Below are positions 16,737 through 25,331 of a stretch of 64,000 nt of DNA, in pieces. The notes under the pieces are model-generated. The model was not told the DNA's origin, did not search any database, and saw only the letters and a list, made by a program, of their open reading frames with translations. The position numbers were made by a program, and so were the translations under genes. The DNA is taken from positions 1-64,000 of the forward strand of contig JAFVGI010000066.1 in the NCBI GenBank assembly GCA_017475005.1. Direction: 5' to 3'. Origin of the DNA: Prevotella sp. GTDB taxonomy: Bacteria; Bacteroidota; Bacteroidia; Bacteroidales; Bacteroidaceae. Every line of letters starts with the position of its first letter. The first letter of the stretch is position 1.

Positions 16737-17835
16737 AATCGGGATTAGGAACTTTTACTTTTGCTATCTGTTTGTTCAAGTATTTCTCGAAGGTTTGCTT
16801 GTCAGCAGATGTGTACTTATCGCTATTGTTGGTACCGTCAAGTTCATCCTTTGCTATCCAGTTACATGGATAAAGTCGGTACCGAGAATGAATCTCAGAA
16901 TCAATATGCTGGGCGATTTCATGGAACATCTCTTTACGAGGAACGTCTTTTTTACCCATTTCATCGAGCCATTCGTCTATGCATGGAGACAATTCGTAGT
17001 GTACCCTACCCTTGAATCCCATGATGCCTGTCTTCATATTATCAAGGTCATCCTGCTTACTCTTCTTCCATCCAGGGACATCGCGCTTAAACTGAAATTC
17101 CTCTGCCTTCAAGTAATCGCACGGATCATATTCGTAACTGATGGTAAGAGGTGCGATATGCAGGTCCTTCAAGGCATCTGTCAAAGATGTTCCCTCCTCT
17201 ACTCCCATAGCGAACATCTTCAGTACACTATCCTGAGTACGGTCATCAGAGTCTTTTGCCCTACCCTCTCGCTGGGCTATCCATATATTCTCGCCTTTTT
17301 CATTGACGGCATAGTGGATATACTCACTCATAAGGCGTGATGAACGCATCATCTCATGCGCAGTAAGGCCTCGACGAACAGTAAAGCATTTGTTCATGCG
17401 AACCAGTTTCTTTATCCATGGATATATAAGGAGATTGTCACCGATGCCTATCTCGCATGTGCGCTCAAACCCATTATCATGGAGCATCAAATCAAGGAAT
17501 GCTGAATCGAGGACTATGTCACGATGGTTAGAAACAAAGAGGTAACGTTTTTGCTTCACCATATCCTTGGGGTACGAGAAGGTTGTTCCCTTGGTGCAAC
17601 GTCGGATGCATAGTTTCACCACAGGTTTCATAAAACGTATTTGGAAGTCCTGTGCCGTCTTGACACCACTGAAAAGCAGACGAAGAAGGAAATTCCGCAA
17701 AAACTTTGGCAGCCAAGGAGCGAAGCCATTCATGATGAGATTAAACTGCCTGTCTTCAAGAAGTTCTTTGAAAACGACAGGCATTTCGTCCTCATTATAG
17801 GGGCGGATTTCATCAAAATCTGGATTGTATGACAT
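16654..17835 (-). CDS. Glycerophosphate-type acyltransferase family protein
   Basis: 393 aa when started at the ATG complementary to 17833-17835 (MSYNPDFDEIRPYNEDE). I chose this start because a -7 box lies at 17856-17863; the longer reading frame to 17931 would begin upstream of the promoter. The catalytic block is VSNHRDIVLDSAFLD: the His and Asp are separated by five residues rather than the usual four (HX5D). A later REGRAKDSDD block corresponds to the glycerophosphate-binding EGxR motif. Probably acts in membrane lipid acylation at the inner membrane; substrate unknown. Confidence 0.8.
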   Translation of the reverse strand: MSYNPDFDEIRPYNEDEMPVVFKELLEDRQFNLIMNGFAPWLPKFLRNFLLRLLFSGVKTAQDFQIRFMKPVVKLCIRRCTKGTTFSYPKDMVKQKRYLFVSNHRDIVLDSAFLDLMLHDNGFERTCEIGIGDNLLIYPWIKKLVRMNKCFTVRRGLTAHEMMRSSRLMSEYIHYAVNEKGENIWIAQREGRAKDSDDRTQDSVLKMFAMGVEEGTSLTDALKDLHIAPLTISYEYDPCDYLKAEEFQFKRDVPGWKKSKQDDLDNMKTGIMGFKGRVHYELSPCIDEWLDEMGKKDVPRKEMFHEIAQHIDSEIHSRYRLYPCNWIAKDELDGTNNSDKYTSADKQTFEKYLNKQIAKVKVPNPDYDFLREKILTMYANPCRNWLAATSMQK

Positions 17836-17855
17836 TGTTTCTCGATAATTTTCTG

Positions 17856-17863
17856 CAAAAATA
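17856..17863 (-). promoter_or_regulatory. -7 box for the acyltransferase
   Basis: Reverse strand TATTTTTG, 20 nt before the ATG at 17835; it decides the start codon. Confidence 0.55.
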
Positions 17864-17906
17864 CAATGTTTTTTCGGAAAAAAAGAAATATTGACTATTT
17901 TTTTTG

Positions 17907-17914
17907 TAATTTTG
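17907..17914 (+). promoter_or_regulatory. -7 box for the NSS transporter
   Basis: TAATTTTG, 40 nt before the ATG at 17955. Confidence 0.55.
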
Positions 17915-17954
17915 CCCCCCAAGACAACCAAATCTTTAAAAATATATAATCATA

Positions 17955-19355
17955 ATGTCAAAACACAAGAAAAAAAACCGAAACTCCTTTAGCGGTTCCT
18001 TGGGATTTGTGCTTGCTGCAGCAGGAAGCGCTGTAGGACTAGGTAATATTTGGCGTTTCCCATACCTTGCAGCCCGCAATGGTGGAGGTGTATTCCTTAT
18101 GGTATATATCATTCTTGCCCTCACCTTCGGTTTCACCTTGCTTATTACAGAAGTAGCCATCGGCAGACGTTCACAACAGGGACCACTGACAGCCTATAAG
18201 TTCTTCAACAAGAAATGGGCCTTCGTAGGCTTCCTGTCGTTTATAATTCCATCGATAATATACCCATACTATTGCGTCATTGGAGGATGGGTACTGAAAT
18301 ATTTCATACAGTACCTGACATTCGAAAGTGCAGCAGCCGTAGAAGATTCCTTCTTCACAGGTTTCATCACTCAGCAATGGGCCCCAATAGGATATATGTT
18401 CTTCTTTGCTGCAACATGTTTCTTCGTAGTATATAGCGGAGTAGAAAAGGGTATTGAAAAATTCTCAAAGATAGTAATGCCCCTGTTGTTGGTATTGGTT
18501 GTATTTATCTGTATCTACTCACTCTTCATGGAGCATACAGATGCCAACGGAGTAACGCGTACCGGCTTAGAGGGTGCTGCTGTTTACTTTATTCCAAACT
18601 TTGAGGGCATCACAGTCACCAAATTCCTGAAGATTACTATGGACGCCTGCTCACAGCTGTTCTACTCTCTGAGTATCGCTATGGGTATCATGGTAGCTTA
18701 TGGCTCATACATGAAAAAGAATGTCAACCTGGGACAGGCCGTTGACCGCATCGAGATATGTGATACGACGATTGCTCTCCTAGCTGGTTTGATGGTTATC
18801 CCTGCTGTCTATGTCTTCATGGGAACAGAAGGAATGGGTGCTGGCCCAGGACTTATCTTCGTTGCCCTCCCAAAGATATTCCAATCTCTCGGAGCCTTCG
18901 GACCTATCATGGGATTAGCATTCTTCCTGCTTGTACTCTTTGCTGCCACAACCAGTGCCGTGAGCATTCTGGAGGCTTGTGTTTCAAGTGTTATGGATGC
19001 CTTCCATTGGAGCAGAACAAAATCTGTCTGCATCATGCAGGGAGGAGCACTCATCTCAAGTATTATCGTTTGTCTGGGATATAACGTATTCTACTTCGAA
19101 TACGAACTGCCTAATGGAGCAACAGCACAGATACTTGATATCTTCGATTATGTCTCTAACAACTTGTTGATGCCAGGTCTTGCAATACTGACCTGCTTAT
19201 TGTTTGGATGGATAATAAAGCCAAACCTCCTCATTGGAGAGATACGCCTGAATGGCTACAAATTCGTGCGAAAGAAAATGTATGTTGTTATGCTGAAGTA
19301 TATTGTTCCTATATTGCTCACAATACTTCTCATAGGAGCTTTCGGACTTTACTAG
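17955..19355 (+). CDS. Sodium-dependent transporter, NSS (SNF) family
   Basis: LeuT-like Na+:amino-acid symporter in the inner membrane. 466 aa, about 11-12 membrane segments; GSAVGLGNIWRFPYLAARNG near the start carries the unwound TM1 Na+/substrate site, and SQLFYSLSIAMGIMVAYGSY is the TM6 equivalent. AATTSAVSILEACVSSVMDA corresponds to the TM8 sodium site. Substrate cannot be read from sequence; tyrosine, tryptophan or leucine are common in the family. Single gene with its own promoter and terminator. Confidence 0.9.
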   Translation: MSKHKKKNRNSFSGSLGFVLAAAGSAVGLGNIWRFPYLAARNGGGVFLMVYIILALTFGFTLLITEVAIGRRSQQGPLTAYKFFNKKWAFVGFLSFIIPSIIYPYYCVIGGWVLKYFIQYLTFESAAAVEDSFFTGFITQQWAPIGYMFFFAATCFFVVYSGVEKGIEKFSKIVMPLLLVLVVFICIYSLFMEHTDANGVTRTGLEGAAVYFIPNFEGITVTKFLKITMDACSQLFYSLSIAMGIMVAYGSYMKKNVNLGQAVDRIEICDTTIALLAGLMVIPAVYVFMGTEGMGAGPGLIFVALPKIFQSLGAFGPIMGLAFFLLVLFAATTSAVSILEACVSSVMDAFHWSRTKSVCIMQGGALISSIIVCLGYNVFYFEYELPNGATAQILDIFDYVSNNLLMPGLAILTCLLFGWIIKPNLLIGEIRLNGYKFVRKKMYVVMLKYIVPILLTILLIGAFGLY

Positions 19356-19375
19356 TGTAAAGTGAAAAGTGAAGA
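19356..19375. repeat. AAAGTGAAAAGTGAAG repeat
   Basis: Short GTGAAAAGTGAA-type repeat directly after the stop codon; related units lie inside the cobalamin adenosyltransferase gene. Confidence 0.55.
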
Positions 19376-19378
19376 ATT

Positions 19379-19417
19379 AAAAAATCCGGGAAGAATTTTC
19401 ATCTTTCCGGATTTTTC
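19379..19417. terminator. Hairpin terminator after the NSS gene
   Basis: AAAAATCCGG and CCGGATTTTT with an extended AAGA/TCTT and flanking A and T tracts; usable from both strands, as the next gene is convergent. It is followed by TTTAACCGTTA repeats up to the ligase stop codon. Confidence 0.75.
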
Positions 19418-19449
19418 TTTAACCGTTAGACTTTAACCGTTAACCATTA

Positions 19450-21078
19450 TTACACTCTATATAGAAGTCCGTTCTTCAGGTCTGCCTCTGCTATCTCCTT
19501 TATCTTTACGTGCAGCTTCTTACCTGTAGCATTGAATGGTATGAATTCCGTAAAGCGATAGTAACGAGGACGCTTGAAGTTTGCAATGTCTGAGCTCTGC
19601 TTACAGAAGGCATCCAACTCGTCAGGTGTCAGAGACTTATCATCACGAACGATGTAAGCTGTTACCATCTGTCCACGAACCTTATCAGGCACAGAGGTGA
19701 CAATACAGTCCTTCACCTTTGGATGGGTATTCAGGACAGCCTCAACTTCTGTTGGATAGATATTCTCACCAGAAGATATAATCATATCATCCTTACGACC
19801 TACTATGGTAACAAACTGGTTCTTATCCCATGTACCGAGGTCATTGGTATATATGAATCCCTTATAGAACTTTTTCTCTGTTTCCTCTGGCTTGTCATGA
19901 TATATATAAGGAGACTTTGCCGGTGAGCAGATAATAACCTCACCTACCTCTGTACCATCTGTTGATACCAAATCATCTGGCTCAGCCTTACGGTCTTCAT
20001 ATACCTTTACTACACGAACATCATCATCAACGCATGATGCTCCGGCTGTACCAGCATTCTCTGGCAGGTCGAATGGACGCAGGAAGGTATTCCAGAATGT
20101 TTCTGTAGTACCATATCCATTATATATATTAGGTGTAAGAACCTTCTGATAACGTATGCAAGCAGAACGCTCCAGAGGGCTACCCATTGTTACGATACCC
20201 TTCAAAGTACTGATGTCATAGCTCTGACGCTCCTGTTCGTCAGCCAGTTCTTCGAGAACAGTAGGTACTCCGACAACAAATGTTATCTTATACTTCTGCA
20301 CCAGTTTCAATGCTTTGCGAGCCTCAAACTTACCCAGTATAACGAGTGTAGCACCAGCATAGAAGGTAGGGCAAGGACCTGCACAATGCAAACCACCACG
20401 ATGGAACCAAGGAGTAGTATTCATTGTAATGTCCTTATAGCTCATTGGGAAGTGAATCATCACATCATGAGCAGACAACACCTCATTGATACTTGTCATA
20501 GCAACACCCTTTGGTCTGCCTGTAGTACCTGATGTATAAAGGCGGGTTGTCTCATCATATATATTGTATTCACATGTATATGGAGGCTCCTCTATGCTGC
20601 CAGATGCAACATAATCATTATAGCGTATGGCGCCTTCCATCTCCTTATCACTTGCTACGACAATCTTCTTTGGCTTATGCTTTGCCTGCTTCACCGCAGC
20701 AAGAGCACTTTCTAGTTTTGACTCGCAAACCATCAGAATCAGAGGTTTTGAATCATCTATATTGTATGCCAACTCGCCAGTACTGATACGATAGTTTACA
20801 GGACAGCATACACCGTGCATCTTGTGTGCTGCTACATATGCAAAAGCGAACTCAGGACGATTCACCATCTGAACCATTACGACATCGCCTTTCTTGAAAC
20901 CATCGGCATGCAAAGCATTACACAAGCGGTTAGTGTCCTCGTTTAACTGTCTATAAGTCCATTCTTTACCAGTTTCGGATGCTATCATAGCAATACGATC
21001 TGCGTAACGACGAACATTACGCATATAACCTTCTATCCATGTATAATGGCTTTCGAAAATCTGTTTAAAGTCTGTCAT
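19450..21078 (-). CDS. Acyl-CoA synthetase (AMP-forming ligase)
   Basis: Class I adenylate-forming enzyme that activates a carboxylic acid as acyl-AMP and then acyl-CoA. 542 aa; P-loop RLYTSGTTGRPKGVAM near residue 187, NGYGTTETFW near 330, motif YTNDLGTWDKNQFVTIVGRKDD with the hinge region, ISSGENIYPTEVE and the catalytic lysine in FNATGKKLHVK. The profile resembles medium- or long-chain fatty acid or aromatic acid CoA ligases; the substrate is not defined. Third gene of a thioesterase-ligase-ligase run, 18 nt after its neighbour. Confidence 0.85.
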   Translation of the reverse strand: MTDFKQIFESHYTWIEGYMRNVRRYADRIAMIASETGKEWTYRQLNEDTNRLCNALHADGFKKGDVVMVQMVNRPEFAFAYVAAHKMHGVCCPVNYRISTGELAYNIDDSKPLILMVCESKLESALAAVKQAKHKPKKIVVASDKEMEGAIRYNDYVASGSIEEPPYTCEYNIYDETTRLYTSGTTGRPKGVAMTSINEVLSAHDVMIHFPMSYKDITMNTTPWFHRGGLHCAGPCPTFYAGATLVILGKFEARKALKLVQKYKITFVVGVPTVLEELADEQERQSYDISTLKGIVTMGSPLERSACIRYQKVLTPNIYNGYGTTETFWNTFLRPFDLPENAGTAGASCVDDDVRVVKVYEDRKAEPDDLVSTDGTEVGEVIICSPAKSPYIYHDKPEETEKKFYKGFIYTNDLGTWDKNQFVTIVGRKDDMIISSGENIYPTEVEAVLNTHPKVKDCIVTSVPDKVRGQMVTAYIVRDDKSLTPDELDAFCKQSSDIANFKRPRYYRFTEFIPFNATGKKLHVKIKEIAEADLKNGLLYRV

Positions 21079-21096
21079 TTTGTTTAAGTATTATTG

Positions 21097-22761
21097 TTAT
21101 TTTGAATCTACCTTTCTTATTACTGCTCGCTGCACCTTTCCACTGATTGTTTTTGGCAATTCATCAACGAAATCTATTATTCGTGGATATTTATATGGTG
21201 CTGTCTCGCGCTTCACATGGGCTTGAAGTTCTTTTACGAGACTGTCAGAAGCCTTTTCCTTATACTCCTTGTTGAGTACTATTGTAGCCTTCACAATCTG
21301 TCCTCTCAGGTCATCAGGAACAGCTGTTACCGCGCACTCGAGAACTGCTGGATGCGTCATCAAAGCTGACTCCACCTCAAAAGGACCTACACGATAGCCA
21401 GAAGTCTTTATAACATCGTCAATACGGGAAACAAACCAAAAATAACCATCTTGGTCATAGTACACAACATCGCCTGTATGGTACTTGCCGTCAACAATGC
21501 GATGTTCTGTCATCTCTTCATTACGATAGTATTTCTTAAAGAGCCCCAAGGTCTTCTCTTCTCCTATCTTTATTACCAGTTCTCCTTGTTCCATCGGAGC
21601 CACAGAATTACCTTTATCATCAATGACATCTATATCATATTGAGGATTTCTGAGGCCCATTGCTCCTGGCTTTGGAGTAACCCACGGATATGTGCCGACA
21701 ACCATTGTTGTTTCAGTTTGTCCATAAGCTTCACGAATTATGATGCTCGTTCTGTCATGCCACTTTTCAAAAACACTTGGATTAAGTGGCTCACCAGCTG
21801 TAGTACACCATTTTAGTGAAGACAAATCATATTCCTCTATATTCTCGCGCACAAGGAATCTGTATATTGTTGGCGGGGCACAGAATGAGGTAATTTTAAA
21901 ATCCTGCATTACCTTCAAGAGGTCTGCCGGTTTAAAATGTCCTTCGTAGTCATATACAAAAACTGTAGCACCAGCAATCATCTGCCCATAGAATTTACCC
22001 CATGCTGCCTTACCCCATCCAGTATCAGCAAGTGTGAGGTGGAGGGATTCATCATTAAGATTGTGCCAATATTTTGCAGTAACAATATGTGCCAAAGGAT
22101 AAGAATAGTCATGCATCACCATCTTTGGCTCTCCTGTAGTGCCACTCGTAAAATATAAAAGGAAGTTGTCAGTAACCTTATTCCTCTTAATTTCTTCTAA
22201 TGGAGCCGCTTCCTGCAGGCCACGCCAGAAATCGTAAAAGCCATTTGGAACGAGAGGACCTATGGATATACAATGACGTAACATCGGACAGAACCTGCGT
22301 GCTTTCTGCACATGGCCCAAAACGATAGGATCACCACATGATACTATACAAGTAATACCAGCCATATGACACCTATACATTATATCCTTGTCTGTCAACA
22401 TGTGGGTTGCTGGTATTGCAACAGCTCCAATTTTATGAAGGGCTACCATAGCATACCACCATTCGACACGTCGTTTCAAAATCAGCATCACACGGTCGCC
22501 TTTCTCAATACCAATACCCTGAAAGAATGCAGCACATTGGTCAGAGATATTTTTAAAGGCACCATAGGTCACATGTTTTATATCACCTTTATCATTTGCC
22601 CATAGCAACGCTTCCTTTTCCGGCACAGCCTTTGCCCAAGCATCAACAACATCGTATCCAAAGTTGAAATTTTCGGGCACTTTGACCTTGAAACCTTGCA
22701 TAAAATCCTCATAAGACGAGAATTCTTCTTTTTCTAGAAATTTGTTTAGCATACTATTCAT
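21097..22761 (-). CDS. Acetyl/medium-chain acyl-CoA synthetase-like AMP ligase
   Basis: Second adenylate-forming ligase, 554 aa, closer to the ACSM/Acs branch: LYFTSGTTGEPKMVMHDYSY near 205, EAYGQTETTMVVG near 345, YHTGDVVYYDQDGYFWFVSR, DDVIKTSGYRVGPFEVES and the catalytic ELPKTISGKVQRAVIRK close to the C-terminus. Overlaps the thioesterase by 4 nt. The set suggests uptake or salvage of short- to medium-chain or branched acids with a matching thioesterase (inference). Confidence 0.85.
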   Translation of the reverse strand: MNSMLNKFLEKEEFSSYEDFMQGFKVKVPENFNFGYDVVDAWAKAVPEKEALLWANDKGDIKHVTYGAFKNISDQCAAFFQGIGIEKGDRVMLILKRRVEWWYAMVALHKIGAVAIPATHMLTDKDIMYRCHMAGITCIVSCGDPIVLGHVQKARRFCPMLRHCISIGPLVPNGFYDFWRGLQEAAPLEEIKRNKVTDNFLLYFTSGTTGEPKMVMHDYSYPLAHIVTAKYWHNLNDESLHLTLADTGWGKAAWGKFYGQMIAGATVFVYDYEGHFKPADLLKVMQDFKITSFCAPPTIYRFLVRENIEEYDLSSLKWCTTAGEPLNPSVFEKWHDRTSIIIREAYGQTETTMVVGTYPWVTPKPGAMGLRNPQYDIDVIDDKGNSVAPMEQGELVIKIGEEKTLGLFKKYYRNEEMTEHRIVDGKYHTGDVVYYDQDGYFWFVSRIDDVIKTSGYRVGPFEVESALMTHPAVLECAVTAVPDDLRGQIVKATIVLNKEYKEKASDSLVKELQAHVKRETAPYKYPRIIDFVDELPKTISGKVQRAVIRKVDSK

Positions 22762-23198
22762 TGTTTAGCAAGGTTTTCGTTTCCTTCAAATGCTGCAACC
22801 ATTCTTCTGAAGTCTTCTGGTATATCTACCGACTGCTGCAGCTCATTATCCATCACTACCATCACCGTCTCACACTCACACTTCACGTCATTTGTACGCT
22901 TGTTCAAGGCACGCTGATGCAAGGTAAAACTCTTATGTCCCAGCTTTTTTATGGCTGTCTCTATAACTATCTCATCAGGAAAATAGACAGGCGATATGAA
23001 ATCTGCATCCACATGCACCACTACTATAGAAACTTTTTCAAAGATATCCTTACCAACCACATCAAAAAGGTAGCGGGTCTTACACATGTCAAATAAAGAG
23101 AAATATACAGAATTATTGACATGACCGAACCTGTCCACATCTGAAAATCTCAGTTGGGCAGGCATCTGATGATGGTATATATCATTAAATTTCTCCAT
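22758..23198 (-). CDS. Acyl-CoA thioesterase, hotdog fold (YbgC/FadM-like)
   Basis: 146 aa. The start LRFSDVDRFGHVNNSVYFSL shows the 4-hydroxybenzoyl-CoA thioesterase-type motif with Asp20/Asp22 and His26 as candidate catalytic residues; the remainder has the beta-strand pattern of a single hotdog domain. First gene of the unit with the two CoA ligases and overlaps the next by ATGA. It probably hydrolyses acyl-CoA of the same substrates. Confidence 0.85.
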   Translation of the reverse strand: MEKFNDIYHHQMPAQLRFSDVDRFGHVNNSVYFSLFDMCKTRYLFDVVGKDIFEKVSIVVVHVDADFISPVYFPDEIVIETAIKKLGHKSFTLHQRALNKRTNDVKCECETVMVVMDNELQQSVDIPEDFRRMVAAFEGNENLAKQ

Positions 23199-23221
23199 CT
23201 TTTCACTCGCTATCTATTCGT

Positions 23222-23260
23222 TCTGCACATTTTGCACATTTTGTGCATTTGTGCATTTTT
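23222..23260. repeat. TTTTGCACA/TTTGTGCA repeat in the leader
   Basis: Four alternating TGCACATTT and TGTGCATTT units in the 5' leader of the thioesterase operon; adjacent units are partly self-complementary. Confidence 0.6.
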
Positions 23261-23277
23261 TCTCTGATTTTCGGGTG

Positions 23278-23285
23278 CAAAAGTA
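23278..23285 (-). promoter_or_regulatory. -7 box for the thioesterase-ligase operon
   Basis: Reverse strand TACTTTTG, about 79 nt before the ATG at 23198. Confidence 0.55.
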
Positions 23286-23357
23286 AGAAAAAGAGAAATT
23301 TAGAGCATAAAAATAAAAGAAAAATATACCGAAATGTCGATATTTGGCGACGAAACG

Positions 23358-24104
23358 TCACGTCATCTTTAGCCATTCGCACACTTCTCTTTTGCGTGTG
23401 CGACTGACAATGATATTTGGAAAATTTTTACCTTTCAACAAAATACACAACTTTCCATTTTCCCTTCTTTCTGTACCCAAAACCTGCTCTATTGGCACTA
23501 TATATTTCCTATTTACCTTTTTAAATTTTTCCTCGCCGAGTTGCATAGCCATCTCGTCTAATGTCTTATCTACGCGGTAGGAATTTCCGTCGAGCAGTTT
23601 TATGTAGGTATTCTTTTGCTCAGACACTATGTATCTTATTGTAGAAAAGTAAATTATTCGTTCACCATTGAAGGTCTTGACAACCATTCGGGGGTTTTCT
23701 TCACCACCCTTTGACCAACTACCTTGAGGGGTCAATAACGGCGACACCTTACGTAATCTTACAGCTTTTGAAATGGCTTTGATTAGATTTGCTTCTTCAA
23801 CGGGTTTGATAAGATATGATAAACTATGATATTCAAATGCCTTCAACGCAAACTCCTCATGCGAAGTGACAAAGATAAGGGGTACATGACTGGGAACAAT
23901 ATTTAAGACATCGAAAATCATATCATTACCCAGCATAACGTCTGTAATAATGATATCAATATCCTTATGTCGTAAGATATAATCACGACATTGTTCTATC
24001 GTAGTAAACGGACCTATCACTTCATACCCAACGTCATGATCTTCAAGGACGCCGCATATAAAATGATAGTTCTGTACATCTGTATCGAATATCAATATCT
24101 TCAT
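23358..24104 (-). CDS. LytTR-family response regulator
   Basis: 248 aa. Receiver domain residues 1-120 with the phospho-acceptor in IIITDVMLGND (Asp55), Thr80 in FVTSHEE and Lys100 in SYLIKPVEE; C-terminal LytTR DNA-binding domain about 140-245 (YIVSEQKNTYIKLLDGNSYR, FKKVNRKYIVPIEQV). No sensor kinase lies next to it, so it is an orphan regulator here. Own promoter at 24128. Confidence 0.92.
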   Translation of the reverse strand: MKILIFDTDVQNYHFICGVLEDHDVGYEVIGPFTTIEQCRDYILRHKDIDIIITDVMLGNDMIFDVLNIVPSHVPLIFVTSHEEFALKAFEYHSLSYLIKPVEEANLIKAISKAVRLRKVSPLLTPQGSWSKGGEENPRMVVKTFNGERIIYFSTIRYIVSEQKNTYIKLLDGNSYRVDKTLDEMAMQLGEEKFKKVNRKYIVPIEQVLGTERRENGKLCILLKGKNFPNIIVSRTRKREVCEWLKMT

Positions 24105-24127
24105 GATTTTGCTTGAATAACCGTTTG

Positions 24128-24135
24128 CAAAGATA
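24128..24135 (-). promoter_or_regulatory. -7 box for the LytTR regulator
   Basis: Reverse strand TATCTTTG, 23 nt before the ATG at 24104. Confidence 0.6.
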
Positions 24136-24198
24136 CCACATAAATCACAAATAACACAAGAATTAGTATTTTTTTTTCTTTTTGTTTGGTATTTTGCT

Positions 24199-24233
24199 CG
24201 CTAAATCGTACCTTTAACCAAAGTTTAAGGTAC
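24199..24233 (+). promoter_or_regulatory. Second, degenerate copy of the ddl promoter inside an inverted repeat
   Basis: CGCTAAATCGTACCTTT at 24199-24215 is identical to 24273-24289, which belongs to the ddl promoter; the upstream copy reads TACCTTTA and so lacks the final G. Its right part forms GTACCTTTAA / TTAAGGTAC (24208-24233). Confidence 0.6.
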
Positions 24234-24282
24234 TTACGCTCAAAAAAATAAAAAAAAATTTTGTTTTTTCTTCGCTAAATCG

Positions 24283-24290
24283 TACCTTTG
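24283..24290 (+). promoter_or_regulatory. -7 box 9 nt before the ddl ATG (leaderless type)
   Basis: TACCTTTG, with TTTTG 19 nt upstream as -33. ATG follows at 24300, so the mRNA would have almost no leader. This box overlaps the alternative TTG start at 24288, which argues against that start. Confidence 0.7.
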
Positions 24291-24299
24291 CAGGCAATT

Positions 24300-25295
24300 A
24301 TGAAAAGAACTATAGCAATAATATGTGGCGGAGACTCTTCAGAGCATGACGTTTCTCTGCGTTCAGGAGCAGGTATATACTCCTTTTTCCATGAGGGTGA
24401 ATACAACCTTTATATCGTTGACATCAAGAAAGGCGATTGGCATGTAAAACTGTCTGACGGAACTCAGGCGCCTATCGACAAGAATGATTTCTCATTCGTT
24501 GAGAATGGCCAGAAGAAGACGTTTGATTATGCTTACATCACTATTCATGGCACCCCAGGAGAAAATGGACAGCTGCAGGGATATCTGGATCTTATCGGCA
24601 TTCCATACAGCACAAGTGGCGTACTCGTAGAAGCCCTTACCTTCGATAAGTTTGTACTCAACAACTACCTGAAGGGATTTGGAGTATCTGTTGCCGACAG
24701 CATCTTGGTACGTAAAGGCGAAGAGGGTGCTGTTACCGATGAGCGCATCAAGGAAACGGTTGGTTACCCTTGTTTCGTGAAGCCAGCTGCTGACGGTTCT
24801 TCTTTTGGCGTCAGCAAGGTAAAGTCGTTCGCAGATATGCCAAAGGCATTAGAACTCTCTTTCGGGCAGAGCGACGTCGTTATGATTGAGGGCTTCCTTG
24901 AAGGTATGGAGATATCACAGGGAGTTTACAAGACAAAGCAGAAGAGTGTCGTTTTCCCAGCAACAGAGGTTGTCAGCGAGAATGAGTTCTTCGACTATGA
25001 CGCAAAATATAACGGTCAGGTTCAGGAAATCACCCCAGCCCGCATGGCACCAGAAGTGGCCGAGCGCGTAGCAAAAATCACATCTGCTATATATGATATT
25101 CTGCATGCCAACGGCATCATACGCATTGACTATATCATTAAGAATCCATATACTCCGGCAGAGGCTAAGATACGTATGCTGGAGATAAACACCACACCTG
25201 GTATGACTCAAACATCTTTCATACCACAGCAGGTGCGTGCTGCAGGTCTGGATATAGGAGAGGTATTGAAGGAAATTGTAGAAAATCAGTTTTGA
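24300..25295 (+). CDS. ddl: D-alanine--D-alanine ligase
   Basis: ATP-grasp enzyme that makes the D-Ala-D-Ala dipeptide for peptidoglycan. 331 aa from MKRTIAIICGGDSSEHDVSL. Family marks: the SSEHDVS N-terminal block, HGTPGENGQLQGYLDLIGIP, the lid lysines in YPCFVKPAADGSSFGVSKV, MIEGFLEGMEIS, and the metal-binding end MLEINTTPGMTQTSFIPQQ. First gene of ddl-metH-metF on the plus strand, with 36 nt to metH. Confidence 0.95.
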   Translation: MKRTIAIICGGDSSEHDVSLRSGAGIYSFFHEGEYNLYIVDIKKGDWHVKLSDGTQAPIDKNDFSFVENGQKKTFDYAYITIHGTPGENGQLQGYLDLIGIPYSTSGVLVEALTFDKFVLNNYLKGFGVSVADSILVRKGEEGAVTDERIKETVGYPCFVKPAADGSSFGVSKVKSFADMPKALELSFGQSDVVMIEGFLEGMEISQGVYKTKQKSVVFPATEVVSENEFFDYDAKYNGQVQEITPARMAPEVAERVAKITSAIYDILHANGIIRIDYIIKNPYTPAEAKIRMLEINTTPGMTQTSFIPQQVRAAGLDIGEVLKEIVENQF

Positions 25296-25305
25296 GTGTA
25301 TCATT

Positions 25306-25325
25306 GAGAGGTTAGAGGTTAGAGA
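25306..25325. repeat. GAGGTTAGAGGTTAGAG repeat
   Basis: Two and a half GAGGTTA units between ddl and metH. Confidence 0.55.
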
Positions 25326-25331
25326 CTATTG

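Noticed and set aside
16660-17340. 226-codon plus-strand ORF opposite the acyltransferase
   Set aside because: Antisense shadow of a gene with clear catalytic motifs.
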